From NCBI GenBank assembly GCA_964559275.1, contig CAZLGC010000012.1, positions 1 through 24,483 of the forward strand: a stretch of 24,483 nucleotides of DNA, given 5' to 3'. The notes under the pieces are model-generated. The model searched no databases, was not told where the DNA came from, and was given only the letters and a program-made list of their open reading frames with translations. Position numbers and translations under genes: made by a program. How positions within the stretch are numbered: the first letter of the stretch is position 1; each line of letters starts with the position of its first letter. This DNA is from CAZLGC01 sp964559275 (GTDB lineage: Bacteria; Patescibacteriota; CALEFQ01). Shown one piece after another: positions 13,317 to 20,136 of the stretch.

Positions 13317-13385
13317 GTACTGATATGAAAGCTGGAGTGAGGGCTCGACAGAGTCGGGCGCTCACGAAAGCTGGAATATCAGTAC
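13317..13385 (+). ncRNA. Symmetrical 69-nt hairpin, possible structured RNA or mobile palindrome
   Basis: From the outside in: a perfect 10-bp stem GTACTGATAT/ATATCAGTAC; a 10x10 internal loop with GAAAGCTGGA on both sides; 5 bp GTGAG/CTCAC; a G-G mismatch; 7 bp GCTCGAC/GTCGGGC; loop AGA. In a plus-strand RNA the two GAAAGCUGGA strands could pair as G-A, A-G, A-G, then AGCU/AGCU, then three more purine pairs, a tandem sheared-GA geometry. The minus strand would give pyrimidine mismatches instead. It fills the gap between tRNA-Val and tRNA-Ala. No promoter was identified. It may instead act as DNA, for example as a small mobile palindrome. Confidence 0.45.
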
Positions 13386-13389
13386 GACG

Positions 13390-13466
13390 TGGTGGGCATA
13401 TCAGGATTCGAACCTGAGACCTCACGCATGTGAAGCGCGCGCTCTAACCAACTGAGCTATATGCCC
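13390..13466 (-). tRNA. tRNA-Val (anticodon CAC)
   Basis: A complete cloverleaf with encoded CCA (13392-13390). Acceptor GGGCATA/TATGCCC, D arm GCTC/GAGC, T arm TCAGG-TTCGAAT-CCTGA, anticodon stem CGCGC/GCGTG with loop TTCACAT, giving CAC (codon GUG). Confidence 0.95.
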
Positions 13467-13487
13467 CAGTGAACCCGAACAGAACCT

Positions 13488-13510
13488 AACCCGGCCCCAC
13501 CAGCCGGGCT
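13488..13510. repeat. GC hairpin upstream of tRNA-Val
   Basis: CCCGGC-cccacca-GCCGGG, extended by one further pair. Only a short TTTCT follows on plus, so a terminator role is doubtful. Confidence 0.4.
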
Positions 13511-13535
13511 TTCTAAAACTTCTTTTGAACGCAAA

Positions 13536-13613
13536 TTAGATTAGGAAGTAAACGACTGCTCCAATAACTACTGCAACCAGCACGATAATGAGCACAATTT
13601 CTGACTTTTTCAT
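13536..13613 (-). CDS. 25-residue membrane peptide
   Basis: ATG at 13613, TAA at 13538-13536. MKKSEIVLIIVLVAVVIGAV then VYFLI: two lysines followed by one hydrophobic span, ending at the membrane. It lies between tRNA-Lys and tRNA-Val. There is no Shine-Dalgarno site. The clean K-K-polar-hydrophobic layout suggests a real single-span microprotein, but an ORF this short can occur by chance. Confidence 0.4.
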   Translation of the reverse strand: MKKSEIVLIIVLVAVVIGAVVYFLI

Positions 13614-13681
13614 AATTTTGTTTTCAAGTTCTAAATTTACTGTTTACAGGGCATAGCCCGAATGAAGTAAGGGCGAAGACC

Positions 13682-13757
13682 TGGTGGGTCGTGGAGGATT
13701 CGAACCTCCGACCTTCTCCTTAAAAGGGAGCTGCTCTACCGACTGAGCTAACGACCC
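13682..13757 (-). tRNA. tRNA-Lys (anticodon UUU)
   Basis: A complete cloverleaf with encoded CCA (13684-13682). Acceptor GGGTCGT/ACGACCC, D arm GCTC/GAGC, T arm GGAGG-TTCGAAT-CCTCC, anticodon stem GCTCC/GGAGA with loop CTTTTAA, giving TTT. Confidence 0.95.
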
Positions 13758-13779
13758 GAGAAGGGAGTTGCGAAATTTA

Positions 13780-13808
13780 TCCGCCGAAGCCAGAAGGACG
13801 TAGGCGGA
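13780..13808. repeat. TCCGCC...GGCGGA palindromic element abutting a tRNA 5' half
   Basis: Six-base perfect ends (13780-13785 and 13803-13808) around a 17-base centre, GAAGCCAGAAGGACGTA. It takes the place of everything after the D arm of the adjacent tRNA fragment. Confidence 0.7.
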
Positions 13809-13827
13809 CCGACTGAGCTAACAGTCC
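13809..13827 (-). pseudogene. tRNA 5' half (truncated tRNA gene)
   Basis: Minus strand GGACTGT-TA-GCTCAGTCGG matches the acceptor 5' strand and D arm of a tRNA, nearly identical to tRNA-Lys in the D arm but with a different acceptor. It then runs into the palindrome, and no anticodon or T arm follows. The original tRNA identity cannot be told. Confidence 0.65.
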
Positions 13828-13858
13828 AAAAACCAAAAAGGCCCTGTGGCCAAGCCCT

Positions 13859-13886
13859 ATTATAGCTTGAATCTCGAAAAAAGCAA
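13859..13886 (-). promoter_or_regulatory. Promoter of the tRNA cluster
   Basis: Minus strand TTGCTT (13886-13881), 16-base spacer, perfect TATAAT (13864-13859). Transcription would start near 13852 and enter the tRNA 5' half first, then tRNA-Lys. It begins 3 bases after the stop of the membrane-protein gene. Confidence 0.7.
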
Positions 13887-13888
13887 GT

Positions 13889-14434
13889 CTATTTGTCGCG
13901 GTAGCGGACAAAGAGCAAACAAAATATAGGCGCTATCATCCAGATGGCAAAGCCAGCATCGGAGTTGAATATCCATTGAATTGTGGGTGTGATCGTACTC
14001 AGGATTTCGGACGGCATGAATGAAATCAAAATCGCCACAATCATCCCCGCTCCCAGGACGGAGAATATTAAGCGCTCAATTATGTTGCCGCCAAAGTCTG
14101 TGCGCACTACTCCCCGGAAAGCAAACTGCGACCACAAAATCAGGATGACAATGCTAAGACCGATAAAAGATCCCAATTTGAGAGCCAGCGCACCCGGCAC
14201 GTTTATCTCGGGTCCGTCCGGACTAAAATAAGTAACCGTGTTCACAATCGCTAGCGCCACATAGACAGAAATGATACCCTTACTGGTTTTGCCCAGGCCG
14301 GCTCCGAAATAGAAGAAAATCAATAAGACAAATATCAAAATTATGGCCGCGCTCCAGCTGGCTTGATTTTGCTCCAAAAACTGCGTCAAACCTTCCCAGT
14401 TAAGCTGGGAGGCTGCTAGAAATGGAATTTCCAT
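13889..14434 (-). CDS. Multi-span membrane protein of unknown function
   Basis: 181 residues with about five hydrophobic segments (roughly 30-50, 55-72, 85-108, 120-142, 155-176). The N-terminus (MEIPFLAASQLNWEGLTQFL) is amphipathic, not a signal peptide, and the C-terminus is basic (VRYRDK). Conserved-looking features are GAGLGKTSKG and a polar loop with RTDFGGN between spans. No family is recognised. An AAGG lies 13 bases before the ATG, too far for a good ribosome site. It is a single gene, followed at once by the tRNA promoter. Confidence 0.7.
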   Translation of the reverse strand: MEIPFLAASQLNWEGLTQFLEQNQASWSAAIILIFVLLIFFYFGAGLGKTSKGIISVYVALAIVNTVTYFSPDGPEINVPGALALKLGSFIGLSIVILILWSQFAFRGVVRTDFGGNIIERLIFSVLGAGMIVAILISFMPSEILSTITPTIQWIFNSDAGFAIWMIAPIFCLLFVRYRDK

Positions 14435-14521
14435 GTTTGTTTAGCCTTTCTAATCAGTTTTATTATAGCAAAAATACACCGTTTTTGAAAAACAAATATT
14501 TTTTTCACCTGTGGACAAAAT

Positions 14522-14551
14522 TTGTGGTATATTAGTAAAAAGTGTTATAAT
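14522..14551 (+). promoter_or_regulatory. Probable promoter for the 53-residue peptide and exported protein
   Basis: Perfect TATAAT (14546-14551) with a weak -35 TTGTGG (14522-14527) at 18 bases. A start near 14557 leaves a leader of about 14 bases before the ATG at 14571. Confidence 0.55.
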
Positions 14552-14570
14552 GAAATGAAACTCTAAAAAT

Positions 14571-14732
14571 ATGTCAAAAAACACTATTTTGGCCTTAGTT
14601 TTGGGCTTAGTTATCGGCGCCGCCGTGATGCTTTTAGTGTTACAATTTTCCGACACCGCCAGCACTTGGGTTTTGGGGCAACATAATCTGGGACAGCAAG
14701 GTGAAACCGAACCTGGTAAATTTGGAATCTAA
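14571..14732 (+). CDS. 53-residue membrane peptide
   Basis: ATG at 14571 to TAA at 14730-14732. MSKNTILALVLGLVIGAAVM is a signal-anchor-like start with one hydrophobic span (about residues 5-25), then a polar tail rich in Q and G (LGQHNLGQQGETEPGKFGI). It begins MSKN like the following gene, and both starts are preceded by TAAAAAT with no Shine-Dalgarno site, so they may be related or share a start context. It is 31 bases upstream of that gene and behind the same promoter. Confidence 0.6.
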   Translation: MSKNTILALVLGLVIGAAVMLLVLQFSDTASTWVLGQHNLGQQGETEPGKFGI

Positions 14733-14763
14733 GAACCTCAGCATTAAGAATTAAATTAAAAAT

Positions 14764-15654
14764 ATGTCAAAAAATGCCAAAATCATCACCGTCGTTGTTG
14801 TGGTAGTTGCTTTGGCTGTAGTCATCAGCATTTTCGCCTTGAATGAGAATGCCGGGACCGCCATAACCGTGTTCCTCCGCGGCGAGTCTTCTACTCAGCA
14901 AAAAACTCCTGATATACAGCAGTCAGAAACCAATGGGGAGAAATCACAAAGCGAAGTCATGGAGGAACTCGCCCAAGATGACACAACTGACCCACAGTTC
15001 CTACCTCCTCAAGGAGAAGTACTCCATCAAATACCCCCGGGAGAACCAACCGAAAACACGTATGAATCAAGGGTAGAACATTACACTGTCCCCTTTCCTT
15101 ACTGGTCCGCACTTCACTTTTTCAGCAGTATGGGAATGAGTTTGCCTTTCTGGGGTTATAACCCAGGCCACCCGGTTCCGGCTATCGGCATCGCTTTCAG
15201 AGCCAAGAACACCAGTGTTAACACCGAAGACTTCGTTTTCCCGGCCAATATAGACGAAGATGGATTTAGTGACTTCATGGACGGATTGAACCCCGAAAGC
15301 CTTTTTGGTGACAACCTGGATGATTTTGAGTTAATACCTACCGAACCATTCGGATCACCAAGTTTCATCATGAAAGGCGGCAAAGGTATGGGCAATGAAT
15401 ACTGGGGCGGTGAACCAATTGAGATAGTTGAAATGATGCTGCCTTTGCCCGGAACAGCCGGAGGCTTCTTCCAGGTAAACAACCCACAACAGGTGTGGTT
15501 CAATGGGCGATTCTCCTTCTGGGCTGAAGCCTGCAACGAATGTGCCCCACCGGTAGGGGGTTCGGTCTATTCAAATAGCAGCCGCTACTATAATGATGCG
15601 TTCCACATCTTTGTTGTTGTTTTTGCCTGTCCCCCACACGGATACAGTGGTTAG
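14764..15654 (+). CDS. Exported or membrane-anchored protein of unknown function
   Basis: 296 residues. A single N-terminal hydrophobic span (about 7-27: KIITVVVVVVALAVVISIFA) is followed by a polar, Gln/Ser/Glu-rich linker (about 40-105) and a folded domain rich in aromatic residues, Gly and Pro (about 105-296). Recognisable words are YWSALHFFSSMGMSLPFWGY, DEDGFSDFMDGLNPESLFGD and FWAEACNECAPP. The last 60 residues have three cysteines (CNEC and a late C), enough for one disulfide. DEDGFSD and acidic runs could bind calcium, but this is weak. No family is recognised. It ends at a bidirectional terminator shared with dnaJ. Confidence 0.7.
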   Translation: MSKNAKIITVVVVVVALAVVISIFALNENAGTAITVFLRGESSTQQKTPDIQQSETNGEKSQSEVMEELAQDDTTDPQFLPPQGEVLHQIPPGEPTENTYESRVEHYTVPFPYWSALHFFSSMGMSLPFWGYNPGHPVPAIGIAFRAKNTSVNTEDFVFPANIDEDGFSDFMDGLNPESLFGDNLDDFELIPTEPFGSPSFIMKGGKGMGNEYWGGEPIEIVEMMLPLPGTAGGFFQVNNPQQVWFNGRFSFWAEACNECAPPVGGSVYSNSSRYYNDAFHIFVVVFACPPHGYSG

Positions 15655-15673
15655 ATGATATGTTTAGCAAACA

Positions 15674-15704
15674 AAAACAGCCCCCGTACGGGGGCTGTTT
15701 TTTA
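15674..15704. terminator. Bidirectional intrinsic terminator between the exported-protein gene and dnaJ
   Basis: AACAGCCCCCGTACGGGGGC then TGTT: a perfect palindrome with T-runs on both strands. The dnaJ stop codon overlaps its edge. Confidence 0.93.
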
Positions 15705-16799
15705 TATACCTAGATCTTTTAATATCTTCTTTTGCTTCCGGCTCAAGCGCCGCGGGGTTTTGATGATGACTTTGATCAAATGATCCCCCCGCCGGGAACT
15801 GTTGAGATGCGGGATGCCTTTATGCCTGATTTTGAAATTCGTGCCTGTTTGTGTCCCGGCAGGAACTTTGAGAGTTTCTTTGCCTTCTACCCCCTCAACT
15901 TCAATCGTGTCGCCCAGGGCCGCCTGCGAAAATGATATCGGCACTTTGGAGAGAATATCATAACCCCGACGACTGAACTCGTTATGCGGTTTCACTCGGA
16001 CACGAAGGAACAAATCTCCCGCCGGGCCACCGCGCAAGCCGGCTTCCCCCCGCCCTTCAATCCGAATAGTTTGGCCGTCGTCAATCCCGGCCGGGATTTT
16101 TACTTTGAATTTATCGTAATCACGGATACGCCCGTCTCCCCCGCATTTTTTACAGGGAACCTGGGCTACCTTGCCCTCGCCGCGACATTTCGGACAGGTT
16201 GTAACCTGCTGGAAAGTGCCTAAAATAGTTTGCCGGGCCTGGGTCACCTGACCCTGCCCCTTACATTCCGAGCAGGTTTCGATTTTGGTGCCGGGCTCAG
16301 CCCCGTTGCCGTTGCAGACCGGACATTTCATGCGCTTGTAGACTTTTATCTCTCGCTCGCTGCCGGTGACGGTATCCATAAAATCAACCGTAGCATCCAT
16401 CTCAATATTATTGCCCGGGACCGGGCCGGTGCGTGACCGCCGCCGGCCGCCAAAAACACCTTCAAAAATATCGCCCATATTGCCAAAATCAAAACCCTGG
16501 GCTCCACCAGCTTGCTGGAAATTGCTAAAGTCAAATCCGCCAAAGCCTCCGCCCGGAAATCCACCTGCCCCGCCGCCCCCCCCGGCGCCATCGAAGGCGT
16601 GGCCGAACTGGTCATAACGAGCGCGTTTCTGTTTATCAGACAAAACCTGATAAGCCTCGTTCACTTCCTTGAACTTCTCATCGTTGCCGTTGCCTTTATC
16701 CGGATGGTATTTATGCGCCAGTTTTCGAAAAGCGCGTTTGATGTCATCATCAGACGCGTCTTTTCCGATTCCTAGAGTTTCATAATAATCTTTAGCCAT
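15702..16799 (-). CDS. dnaJ: Chaperone DnaJ (Hsp40)
   Basis: DnaJ delivers unfolded clients to DnaK and stimulates its ATPase. The 365-residue protein has the full type I layout: J domain (about 4-66) with HPD at residues 32-34, a G/F-rich region (about 71-118), and a zinc domain (about 159-225) with four CxxCxGxG repeats (CPVCNGNG, CSECKGQG, CPKCRGEG, CKKCGGDG). The C-terminal client-binding domains end with RRLSRKQKKILKDLGI. Its ATG overlaps the end of the HtrA gene by 8 bases. It is the last gene of the heat-shock cluster, next to a terminator. Confidence 0.97.
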   Translation of the reverse strand: MAKDYYETLGIGKDASDDDIKRAFRKLAHKYHPDKGNGNDEKFKEVNEAYQVLSDKQKRARYDQFGHAFDGAGGGGGAGGFPGGGFGGFDFSNFQQAGGAQGFDFGNMGDIFEGVFGGRRRSRTGPVPGNNIEMDATVDFMDTVTGSEREIKVYKRMKCPVCNGNGAEPGTKIETCSECKGQGQVTQARQTILGTFQQVTTCPKCRGEGKVAQVPCKKCGGDGRIRDYDKFKVKIPAGIDDGQTIRIEGRGEAGLRGGPAGDLFLRVRVKPHNEFSRRGYDILSKVPISFSQAALGDTIEVEGVEGKETLKVPAGTQTGTNFKIRHKGIPHLNSSRRGDHLIKVIIKTPRRLSRKQKKILKDLGI

Positions 16800-18048
16800 C
16801 AGTAGATCTTTTTTCGAGGATTACTTCGATTTCCTTTTCCGAGCCGTCATGGACAATCTTGAGTGTCAGCTTATCGCCGACCTGATATGTCTGGATCAGG
16901 GCGGAAAGATCGTTATCCTCGTTGATTTGCGTACCGTTGATTTCCAGAATGATATCATTTTCCACAATCCCCGCCTTGTCCGCCGGGCTGCCGGGCACAA
17001 CCGCCAGAGCCCCGACTTCGCGGCCGCGCAAAACTAGAGCGCCGTAGTCATAGTCAAGATCATTCTGCTCGGCAATTTCCGCTGTCAGAATTGCATAGCG
17101 CACTCCCAGATATGGTTTTACAATCTCGCCGCTTTCGCGAACACTTTCAATTTCGTCTTTGAAACCATTTATAGGCAAGGCGAACCCTACCAGTTGACCG
17201 GAGTAATCGACCGCGGTATTAATCCCGACAACCTGACCCGCCAAATTAATCAGCGGTCCGCCGGAATTCCCCTGGTTGATAGCCGCATCGGTTTGAATAA
17301 TATTCTGTAGCCTTTCCGAAGATTGTCCGAACGAATCACCGGCGGTAATATCGCGACCTAGCCCGCTGACAATACCCTTAGTCACTGAATTCTGATACTG
17401 CCCCAGACTGTTGCCAATGGCGATAACGGTTTGGCCAACCTTGAGCGCATCGGAGTCACCGAATTCCAGTGCCGGGAAATCATCACCATCGTCAACTTTT
17501 AGAACTGCCATATCCTCAATCGGATCGCGAGCGAGAACTGTGACATTGTCATAGCGAGTGCCATCCTGCAAAATCACCGAGTAATCGGCATTGGCATCTT
17601 GAACTACGTGCTTATTGGTCAAAAGCATTCCATCAGAGCTGATAAAGAAACCCGTTCCGCCCCCGATTTCCTGGGATCCCTCTTGCTCACCCGGGGTGCT
17701 GAAAAAGAACGGAAACAGTTCATTCCCGTAAGTATCCTCATAAATCTGGGAAATGTCTTTGGTCACAACAATGCTGACCACCGCCGGCTGAGTTTTCTCC
17801 ACGGCGGCAATCGTAGCTGATTCTTCTTCGGTGACTTCAACAGTCGTGGTCACTCCGGGAATATCAGCTTCGGATAAACGTTCCTCCAGCCAGGCATTGA
17901 AATGATCACCCAGCAAGAAACCAGTAATTACACTAACCCCGAAGCTAACAACAATGATTACAACAATCAAAGCTCCCCAGGGAATAGTTTGGCCCTGTTT
18001 TTGTTTACGGCTAAGATCCGGGGTCAAAGGTTCATAATCATCTTCCAT
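16792..18048 (-). CDS. htrA: HtrA/DegP-family serine protease with PDZ domain, membrane-anchored
   Basis: HtrA proteases degrade misfolded proteins outside the cytoplasmic membrane. The 418 residues have a short cytoplasmic start, one transmembrane span (about 24-47), a trypsin-like domain with triad His147 (LTNKHVV), Asp179 (DPIEDMAVLKV) and Ser262 (QGNSGGPLIN), and one PDZ domain (about 310-410; PGSPADKAGI, DIILEINGTQI). One PDZ is typical of HtrA anchored by its N-terminus in Gram-positive-like or CPR cells. It sits between the Fe-S activase gene (11 bases) and dnaJ (8-base overlap), so it probably shares heat-shock control, though an internal promoter cannot be excluded. Confidence 0.95.
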   Translation of the reverse strand: MEDDYEPLTPDLSRKQKQGQTIPWGALIVVIIVVSFGVSVITGFLLGDHFNAWLEERLSEADIPGVTTTVEVTEEESATIAAVEKTQPAVVSIVVTKDISQIYEDTYGNELFPFFFSTPGEQEGSQEIGGGTGFFISSDGMLLTNKHVVQDANADYSVILQDGTRYDNVTVLARDPIEDMAVLKVDDGDDFPALEFGDSDALKVGQTVIAIGNSLGQYQNSVTKGIVSGLGRDITAGDSFGQSSERLQNIIQTDAAINQGNSGGPLINLAGQVVGINTAVDYSGQLVGFALPINGFKDEIESVRESGEIVKPYLGVRYAILTAEIAEQNDLDYDYGALVLRGREVGALAVVPGSPADKAGIVENDIILEINGTQINEDNDLSALIQTYQVGDKLTLKIVHDGSEKEIEVILEKRSTDG

Positions 18049-18059
18049 ATTTTTGTACT

Positions 18060-19043
18060 TTATTTTGTCGAGATTTTTTCTTCAGGATCCTTATCCAAAT
18101 CTTCGCTCCACTTGTTGCAACGATCTCCCCAGCGGGCAATCACCTGGCCGTTCTCGCGAAATTCCACCACTTCGCACTTATTGGCACAGTCCATGCATTG
18201 GAAAGCGGTGGTTTTGAAATCTGTATCTTTGATAGCAAAGCCCTTGAACTTAGTCGGAGCCGGCTCCGCTTCCTTCGCCAGCAGCGCCGCCCCGATTGCT
18301 CCCATGACGTCGAAATTATCGGGTATCGTAATTTTCTTATCTAGAGCTTTTTCAAATTCTGATTTGATGCCTTTATTGGCGGCAACACCGCCCTGGAAAA
18401 CTATTGGTTCCTGAATATCTTTGCCTTTGGCGACATTATTGAGATAATTTCTGACCAGCGCCTCGCAGAGCCCACGGATGATATCCTCGCGCTTGGCCCC
18501 GGTTTGCTGCTTGTGGATCATGTCCGATTCGGCAAAAACCGTGCAGCGCCCGGCAATATTTACATCCGTGTTGGACTGCAGCGCTAAATCACCAAAATCC
18601 TCAATTTTAATTCCCAGCCGACCGCACTGCTGATCCAGAAAGGACCCAGTGCCGGCCGCACAGACTGTATTCATAGCGAAGTCAGTCACCACGCCTTCGC
18701 GCAAGATTATAATCTTAGAGTCCTGTCCGCCGATCTCGAGAACTGTCTGCACACCCGGAACCTGCTTGGCCGCCGCCACCGCGTGAGCGGTGATTTCATT
18801 CTTAACAACGTCCGCACCCACCAAAACACCCGCCAGGTTGCGTCCACTACCGGTGGTGCCGGCCCCAGCCACCTCCATACTACTGAGCTTGTCCTCGATT
18901 TCCGCCAGCCCTTTTTTGATCGCTTCAATCGGCTGGCCGTGGGTACGGATATAGGTTTTAGCAATCAAATTATCATTGTCATCAATTGCGATCACGTTGC
19001 AGCTAACCGAACCGACGTCTACTCCTAAATACGCTTTGGGCAT
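18060..19043 (-). CDS. ATP-dependent Fe-S activase of the 2-hydroxyacyl-CoA dehydratase/BadFG superfamily
   Basis: Members are homodimers with a bridging [4Fe-4S] cluster that use ATP to push a low-potential electron into a partner. The 327-residue protein has the ASKHA ATPase fold: YLGVDVGSVSCNVIAID at the start, GTTGSGR (62-68), EIGGQDSK (103-110). VCAAGTGSFLDQQ holds Cys128 and AGRCTVF holds Cys167; in HgdC of Acidaminococcus fermentans the cluster ligands are at almost the same positions (127 and 166). A C-terminal extension has four more cysteines (283, 286, 290, 309: C-x2-C-x3-C-x18-C), reminiscent of the joint region in large fused activase proteins. It starts 4 bases after the HgdB/D-like gene. 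The partner substrate is unknown. Confidence 0.9.
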   Translation of the reverse strand: MPKAYLGVDVGSVSCNVIAIDDNDNLIAKTYIRTHGQPIEAIKKGLAEIEDKLSSMEVAGAGTTGSGRNLAGVLVGADVVKNEITAHAVAAAKQVPGVQTVLEIGGQDSKIIILREGVVTDFAMNTVCAAGTGSFLDQQCGRLGIKIEDFGDLALQSNTDVNIAGRCTVFAESDMIHKQQTGAKREDIIRGLCEALVRNYLNNVAKGKDIQEPIVFQGGVAANKGIKSEFEKALDKKITIPDNFDVMGAIGAALLAKEAEPAPTKFKGFAIKDTDFKTTAFQCMDCANKCEVVEFRENGQVIARWGDRCNKWSEDLDKDPEEKISTK

Positions 19044-19047
19044 GGAT

Positions 19048-20136
19048 TTATTTTTTCTTTCGCTTAATTAAATCTACAAAGGCCTCCAGCCGAGTCTGGT
19101 AAGCGGCGTCAGAAGCATGGGTATCCCGCATAAAATGCAGAACCGGCACGTTATAATCTTTGCCGATCCGGTCCAAAATGGGTTTGAACATTATGTCCGG
19201 CATACAACCGAAAGACTGAAAATGAATTATTCCTTCGGCACCGTTATCTAATTCATCAATCACTTCGCCGATCCCCAGATCAAAATATGAAGCCGGGAGC
19301 GAACGCAGATATTTTTTTGATTTTTGAACATAATATTTAAATTGCCGGGTATAATTGCTGCGGGAAGGAATTTTGTTGGTACCGATGAACATCAGGGAAA
19401 AACTTTCCGGCTGCTTAACTTCAACCCCCAGCTGATTCAATTTGCGGATGGTATCAAAGTGGAAAAAAGGCTCATGAACTTTGAATAAATCACCGGTGAA
19501 AGCAACCTTGATTATATCTTTGCCTTTATCCTGTTTGATGTTGGTATAATCAGCACAGGCGGCCTGGTATATTTTCTTCGGCTGATTTCGCTTATTGACC
19601 TTTTTCAATTTAGTTAACCACTTTTCTAGCCATTTGTCTGTTGCGCCGGGTTCCAGTTCCCGGGGCCGGGCTCGGTTAGCCATATCATTGAGCAGATCAG
19701 TTGTTTCTAGAGCCGCCGAATATACCAGCACACCGCCCAGCATCTTGAGAAGAGAGGGCCCACCCATAACTTTCTTCAGCTGGCGAAATGACTTCCAGGC
19801 GCCATACCCGCCCCAAAAGTAAAAAGTGAAATCCGTGTAACCCTCGTCGCGGAGAGTTTTTTGCATCCCTTCCCACAGGTCAAGATAGCGGCAAGCTCTC
19901 ATTCCCCGCGTACCGTGTACGAAAATATGAGAAACTCCCTGCTGCGCTAAATCACGAAAATATCCCAGATAGATTTTAAAAGGAAGACAAGCATATTCCG
20001 GCGATTTTGCCTCACCGTACTTCAGCATCGAGTCATTCATTTCAGGAGGATCGACAAACTGCTTCCCAAAATACTGAAACATAGCTCGCATAGCGAGATG
20101 CTCATAAAGACCGGGGAATGAAGAATATTTTGGCAT
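19048..20136 (-). CDS. 2-hydroxyacyl-CoA dehydratase D-component-like (HgdB/DUF2229-associated) protein
   Basis: 362 residues resembling the HGD-D family, whose members bind [4Fe-4S] or double-cubane clusters and receive electrons from BadFG-type ATPases. Cysteines in conserved-looking places are Cys50 (SPEYACLPFK), Cys82 (RGMRACRYLDLW), Cys194 (YQAACADY) and Cys311 (FQSFGCMPDIMF). The last two motifs are typical of the C-terminal part of fused activase-type proteins (HFQSFGCMP). A 1-base overlap with the upstream DUF2229 gene (TAATG) suggests coupled translation. No acyl-CoA-specific partner subunit is present, so actual dehydratase activity is not claimed. Confidence 0.82.
   Translation of the reverse strand: MPKYSSFPGLYEHLAMRAMFQYFGKQFVDPPEMNDSMLKYGEAKSPEYACLPFKIYLGYFRDLAQQGVSHIFVHGTRGMRACRYLDLWEGMQKTLRDEGYTDFTFYFWGGYGAWKSFRQLKKVMGGPSLLKMLGGVLVYSAALETTDLLNDMANRARPRELEPGATDKWLEKWLTKLKKVNKRNQPKKIYQAACADYTNIKQDKGKDIIKVAFTGDLFKVHEPFFHFDTIRKLNQLGVEVKQPESFSLMFIGTNKIPSRSNYTRQFKYYVQKSKKYLRSLPASYFDLGIGEVIDELDNGAEGIIHFQSFGCMPDIMFKPILDRIGKDYNVPVLHFMRDTHASDAAYQTRLEAFVDLIKRKKK

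Noticed and set aside
13317..13385. Hammerhead-type ribozyme (CTGAT and GAAA words present)
   Set aside because: The conserved core order CUGAUGA, stem, GAAA, stem, cleavage site is not met; the words sit symmetrically in a single hairpin.
13325..13417. A 30-codon plus-strand ORF (MKAGVRARQSRALTKAG...) with AAAGGAG seven bases before its ATG
   Set aside because: It lies wholly within the 69-nt hairpin and the antisense of tRNA-Val; the repeated KAG comes from the hairpin's repeated loop sequence. Structure explains it better than coding.
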